Assembly (NCBI RefSeq): GCF_000372405.1
Contig: NZ_AQVC01000001.1
Span: forward strand, 30,250 to 94,249
Length of the DNA stretch: 64,000 nt
Direction of reading: 5' to 3'
From: Porphyromonas somerae DSM 23386
GTDB taxonomy: Bacteria; Bacteroidota; Bacteroidia; Bacteroidales; Porphyromonadaceae
In this document: positions 60,772-64,000 of the stretch, one piece after another
How positions within the stretch are numbered: the first letter of the stretch is position 1
Layout: every line of letters begins with the position of its first letter
Made by a program: the position numbers and the translations under genes
The notes under the pieces: model-generated
What the model saw: only the letters and a program-made list of their open reading frames with translations
What the model was told of the DNA's origin: nothing
The model's database searches: none

Positions 60772-61968
60772 ATGAAAGGACGTGTACTGATCATAGGTGC
60801 CGGAGGTGTAGGCACTGTAGTAGCTAAGAAGGTGGCGATGAATAGCGATGTCTTTACCGACATTATGCTCGCTAGCCGCAATAAAGCGAAGTGCGACGCA
60901 ATAGCCAATAATATCAAGGAGGCGAAGATCAAGACCGCACAGGTGGATGCCGACAACGTGGAGGAGCTAGTAGCTCTATTTAATGAGTTTAAGCCTGAGT
61001 TGGTGATCAATGTAGCCCTTCCTTACCAAGACCTCACCATTATGGATGCTTGCTTGGAGTGCGGGGTCAACTACCTCGATACTGCCAATTACGAGCCAAA
61101 GGACGAGGCGAAATATCAATATAGCTGGCAGTGGGCTTACCAGGACCGCTTCAAGGAGGCTGGGCTGACTGCTATCCTAGGTTGTGGCTTCGACCCTGGG
61201 GTAACTAGTGTCTTCACCGCTTACGCAGCTAAGCATCATTTCGATGAGATCCACTATCTCGATATCGTGGATTGCAACGCTGGTGACCACCACAAGGCTT
61301 TTGCCACCAACTTCAACCCGGAAATCAATATCCGTGAGGTGACCCAAAGGGGTAAGTATTGGAAAAATGGCCAATGGATTGAGACCGAACCGCTATCTAT
61401 CCACAAGCCGCTCACCTACCCCGAGGTAGGTCCACGTGAGAGCTATCTCCTCTACCACGAGGAGCTGGAGAGCTTGGTGAAGAACTTCCCAAGCCTCAAG
61501 AGGGCACGCTTCTGGATGACCTTTGGGCAGGAGTACCTCACCCACCTCAGGGTGATCCAAAATATCGGTATGGCAAGTATTGAGCCAATCAATTATGAGG
61601 GGAAGGAGATCGTACCGATCCAATTCCTCAAGGCGGTACTCCCCGATCCTAAGGAGCTAGGCGAGAATTATACCGGTCAGACCTCTATCGGCTGTCGTAT
61701 CCGTGGTATCAAGGATGGCAAGGAGCGTACCTACTACATCTATAATAATTGTAGCCACGAGGCAGCTTACAAGGAGACTGGTGCTCAGGGCGTTAGCTAT
61801 ACCACTGGCGTGCCAGCTACTACTGGGGCGATGATGTTTTTCAAAGGCCTCTGGAGTGGGCATGGTGTCTTCAACGTCGAGGAGTTTGATCCCGATCCAT
61901 TCCTAGAGGAGGTGGCAAAGCAAGGGCTCCCATGGCATGAGCTTCACGATATAGATCTAGAGCTATGA
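60772..61968 (+). CDS. Carboxynorspermidine dehydrogenase (saccharopine dehydrogenase family)
   Basis: 398 residues from ATG 60772, chosen because the promoter lies at 60715. The Rossmann motif is RVLIIGAGGVGTVVAKKVA. PYQDLTIMDACLECGVNYLD, GCGFDPGVTSVFTAYA, VDCNAGDHH and QGVSYTTGVPATTGAMMF match the carboxynorspermidine/homospermidine branch rather than lysine biosynthesis. The enzyme condenses diaminopropane (or putrescine) with aspartate semialdehyde in polyamine synthesis. The partner decarboxylase is not in the window. It overlaps bcp by 4 bp. Confidence 0.87.
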   Translation: MKGRVLIIGAGGVGTVVAKKVAMNSDVFTDIMLASRNKAKCDAIANNIKEAKIKTAQVDADNVEELVALFNEFKPELVINVALPYQDLTIMDACLECGVNYLDTANYEPKDEAKYQYSWQWAYQDRFKEAGLTAILGCGFDPGVTSVFTAYAAKHHFDEIHYLDIVDCNAGDHHKAFATNFNPEINIREVTQRGKYWKNGQWIETEPLSIHKPLTYPEVGPRESYLLYHEELESLVKNFPSLKRARFWMTFGQEYLTHLRVIQNIGMASIEPINYEGKEIVPIQFLKAVLPDPKELGENYTGQTSIGCRIRGIKDGKERTYYIYNNCSHEAAYKETGAQGVSYTTGVPATTGAMMFFKGLWSGHGVFNVEEFDPDPFLEEVAKQGLPWHELHDIDLEL

Positions 61969-62447
61969 TAGAGATTGGCGATAAGATTCCCGAAGTTCTT
62001 GGTGTGGACCAAGATGGTAAGGAGTACACCCGCAAGGGACTGAAAGGGCAGAAGTTTGTACTTTATTTCTACCCTAAGGATAATACGAGTGGTTGCACTG
62101 CCGAGGCGTGTAGTTTCCGTGACGGCATGGCCGACCTACAGGATGCTGGCTACCAAGTGATAGGAGTGAGCAAGGATAGTGCCAAGAGCCACCAGAAGTT
62201 TATTGAGCAGCATAGCCTCCCCTTCCCCCTTATCGTGGATACCGAGACTGAGCTACAGCAAGACTTTGGCGTCTGGGTGGAGAAGAGCATGTATGGCCGA
62301 AAGTATATGGGCACGCAGCGTACCACTTTCCTCATCGATGAGGAGGGTGTGGTGAGAGGTAAGTTCTCCGGCCGGGAGATCAAGACCAAGGAGCATGCCG
62401 CACAGGTACTTAAATTGATCGAACAATTAGAAGAAGATAAAGAGTAA
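61965..62447 (+). CDS. bcp: Thioredoxin-dependent thiol peroxidase (Bcp/PrxQ)
   Basis: 160 residues. The peroxidatic Cys44 and resolving Cys49 sit in [34 protein letters not shown] and [10 protein letters not shown] are PrxQ hallmarks. It reduces peroxides with electrons from thioredoxin in the cytoplasm. Coupled between a polyamine gene (4-bp overlap) and recA (1-bp TAATG overlap), it gives an unusual stress-linked unit. Confidence 0.95.
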   Translation: MIEIGDKIPEVLGVDQDGKEYTRKGLKGQKFVLYFYPKDNTSGCTAEACSFRDGMADLQDAGYQVIGVSKDSAKSHQKFIEQHSLPFPLIVDTETELQQDFGVWVEKSMYGRKYMGTQRTTFLIDEEGVVRGKFSGREIKTKEHAAQVLKLIEQLEEDKE

Positions 62448-63475
62448 TGGCAAAGGAAGAGACAAAGGAGCAATCGGCAGAGCAACAGCAGAAGGAGAAG
62501 GCACTTAAGTCGGTGCTGGATAAGATTGAGAAGACCTTCGGCAAAGGCTCCATCATGAATATGGCGTCGCAGGAAATCGAGGATATAGAGGTGATCCCTA
62601 CCGGCTCCCTCAACCTTGACATTGCCCTCGGCGTAGGAGGATACCCCAAGGGACGAATTGTGGAGATCTACGGCCCAGAGTCGTCAGGTAAGACCACACT
62701 AGCCATCCACGCTATCGCAGAGTGCCAGAAGCAAGGTGGCTTCGCTGCCATCATCGATGCGGAGAATGCATTCGACCGCAGCTATGCCGAGGCACTCGGG
62801 GTAGACCTCTCCAAGCTTTGGATATCTCAGCCCGATACGGGAGAGCAGGCACTTGATATCGCTGAGAACCTAATCCGTTCGTCGGCAATGGACCTCATCG
62901 TGATCGACTCCGTGGCGGCACTGACCCCAAAGGGTGAGATTGAGGGCGATATGGGTGAGAATAGAGTGGGTCTTCATGCCCGACTGATGAGCCAAGCTCT
63001 GCGTAAGCTCGCCGGTATCATCAATCGTACCAAGACCACCTGTATCTTTATCAACCAGTTGCGTGAGAAGATTGGTGCCTACGGCAACCCCGAGACCACT
63101 ACCGGTGGTAATGCTCTGAAGTACTACGCCTCGGTGCGACTAGATATCCGCAAGAGCACTCCTATCAAGGATGCTGATGGCGAGGTGATCGGTAACCTCA
63201 CCAAGGTAAAGGTGGCTAAGAACAAGGTTGCCCCTCCCTTCCGTCGCGCTGAGTTTGATATCATGTTTGGCCGAGGTATCTCCAAGGTTGGAGAGATCGT
63301 TGACGTAGGTGCAGACCTAGATATCATACGCAAAAGCGGCTCATGGTATAGCTATGAAGATACCAAATTGGGACAAGGTAGAGACAAAGCGATTGAAGTC
63401 CTCAATGAAAATCCCGACTTATTGGAACTCATTGAGAATCAAATCCATGAGCAACTTGGAGCAAAAGTCAAGTAA
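62447..63475 (+). CDS. recA: Recombinase RecA
   Basis: 342 residues. Walker A is GPESSGKT at 76-83, the catalytic Glu106 is in IDAENAF, and Walker B is IVIDSVAAL. The sequence is bacterial RecA throughout. Two departures from the near-universal text stand out: Asn107 replaces the His that normally follows the catalytic Glu (AEH), and the L2 loop start reads [14 protein letters not shown] where most RecA proteins read [15 protein letters not shown], so one residue is missing at the conserved Met-Phe. The C-terminus lacks the long acidic tail of E. coli RecA and ends [10 protein letters not shown]. Confidence 0.96.
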   Translation: MAKEETKEQSAEQQQKEKALKSVLDKIEKTFGKGSIMNMASQEIEDIEVIPTGSLNLDIALGVGGYPKGRIVEIYGPESSGKTTLAIHAIAECQKQGGFAAIIDAENAFDRSYAEALGVDLSKLWISQPDTGEQALDIAENLIRSSAMDLIVIDSVAALTPKGEIEGDMGENRVGLHARLMSQALRKLAGIINRTKTTCIFINQLREKIGAYGNPETTTGGNALKYYASVRLDIRKSTPIKDADGEVIGNLTKVKVAKNKVAPPFRRAEFDIMFGRGISKVGEIVDVGADLDIIRKSGSWYSYEDTKLGQGRDKAIEVLNENPDLLELIENQIHEQLGAKVK

Positions 63476-63656
63476 ATATATTTATTAACGACGCTATACA
63501 TACCACCGTTTATTAAATATATATTCAAGAAACTAGTGTTATAAAGCATAGGGATTTACTTGGTAAGATGTTAAGATTTGATGACCTTTGTGTTGTCAGA
63601 AAAGCATAACCTAATCAATCTTTCTTACCTAACATCCTAATATATTGTGGAATGAC

Positions 63657-63695
63657 CGACAAAGGCTGTACGCGAAGTACAGCTTTTGTCGTTTT
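63657..63695. terminator. Terminator after recA
   Basis: The stem CGACAAAGGCTGTAC, loop GCGAA and its complement (one mismatch) are followed by TTTT. It lies about 180 bp downstream of recA; the DNA between is A/T-rich and without a gene. Confidence 0.8.
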
Positions 63696-63704
63696 AAGAG
63701 GATA

Positions 63705-64000
63705 AATCGAGTAGGTCGGGAAACGAAAGTTTTCTGACCTACTTTCGTTTCCTTCCCTCTCACACCACCGTACGTGCCGTTCGGCATACGGCGGTTTAAT
63801 TCGTTTTCAAAGAGTGTCTAATCGCATAGTAGTCCAAACAACTTACAAGGCCTCTGCGGGCAAGTACATCTTTCGATATAGCTCGTACCACGCATGTACG
63901 TCTCACCACCCATTCGTAGCGGTCTCCGCAGTAGGATGTAAGCTTGGCTAAGTCGTTGCAGACACCAAGTTTGCGTAGTCCCCAGGCTCGTTTGTGTGGA
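63705..64000 (-). mobile_element. Group II intron, 3' part
   Basis: On the minus strand the maturase reading frame is followed by a domain V-like hairpin (63764-63795, GCCGTATGCCGAACGGCACG core), a domain VI-like hairpin (GGAAACGAAAG pairing with CTTTCGTTTCC, about 63712-63752), and an end that reads GACCTACTCGATT, typical of group II intron 3' termini. The predicted 3' splice boundary is near 63705. The element continues beyond the window. Confidence 0.8.
63796..64000 (-). CDS. ltrA: Group II intron reverse transcriptase/maturase, C-terminal 67 residues
   Basis: The minus-strand frame, open to the window edge, reads PHKRAWGLRKLGVCNDLAKL and ends RRGLVSCLDYYAIRHSLKTN before TAA. The end matches the C-terminus of Bacteroidetes group II intron proteins, beyond the RT and maturase domains. 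The reading frame ends 1 bp before the domain V hairpin, as expected for an ORF in domain IV. The bulk of the gene is outside the window. Confidence 0.8.
   Translation of the reverse strand, partial: PHKRAWGLRKLGVCNDLAKLTSYCGDRYEWVVRRTCVVRAISKDVLARRGLVSCLDYYAIRHSLKTN

Overview
The window comes from a Bacteroidota chromosome, most likely a Porphyromonas-like member of the Bacteroidales. The evidence is a SprA/Sov-type type IX secretion translocon next to ruvA, many Bacteroidetes -7 promoter elements (TAnnTTTG), little Shine-Dalgarno signal, an HU-CCDC81/SPOR protein, DUF3256, an imelysin/di-heme oxidoreductase operon, and RecA, MetG and ThyA-FolA of Bacteroidetes type. Housekeeping DNA looks close to 50% GC. 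The core of the glycan locus (about 48.3-56.5 kb) and the toxin cassette (26.0-27.7 kb) are visibly richer in AT.

Layout. 1-4.3 kb: truncated GH125 mannosidase, DUF3256, a membrane coiled-coil protein, AlaX-like editing protein, glyoxalase I and an orphan S24 repressor. 4.6-9.2 kb: small outer-membrane barrel, then an overlapping operon HU/SPOR-thiL-thyA-folA-rluA in which ThiL has lost several metal-binding aspartates. 9.3-14.9 kb: M20 dipeptidase, MTA/SAH deaminase, purine nucleoside phosphorylase, a lipoprotein and a ROK kinase. 15.0-15.95 kb: a gene-free block full of repeats, including a 173-bp MITE-like element. 15.97-25.8 kb: metG and mnmA converging on sprA and ruvA, then tRNA-Cys. 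26.05-27.70 kb: a Doc toxin and a wHTH partner inside 49-bp inverted repeats. 28.2-31.7 kb: TonB receptor and His-rich lipoprotein. 31.8-38.5 kb: porin, imelysin, di-heme oxidoreductase and fused ResB/CcsA, which looks like an iron and cytochrome c module. 39.2-59.6 kb: exopolysaccharide/O-antigen locus. 59.8-63.5 kb: EEP hydrolase, carboxynorspermidine dehydrogenase, Bcp and RecA. The window ends in the 3' part of a group II intron on the minus strand.

The glycan locus has a full Wzx/Wzy layout: a WbpM-like 4,6-dehydratase, UDP-HexNAc epimerase and dehydrogenase (UDP-GalNAcA supply), two flippases plus a flippase remnant, a polymerase candidate, four glycosyltransferases, an acetyltransferase, an initiating phosphoglycosyl transferase and a PLP aminotransferase. 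Its modules were shuffled: a 151-bp direct repeat of the epimerase 5' end brackets one flippase module.

The strongest candidate for an undescribed system is a two-gene pair at 41.1-42.8 kb inside that locus: an SMC/OLD-like ATPase overlapping by 4 bp with a 150-residue protein carrying a PD-(D/E)xK-like motif. Other notable signals are the toxin cassette bounded by inverted repeats, a dispersed element built from three 22-bp repeats (three copies in this window), the MITE family, the degenerate ThiL, and a possible small RNA that shares a 14-nt motif with the tRNA-Cys trailer.
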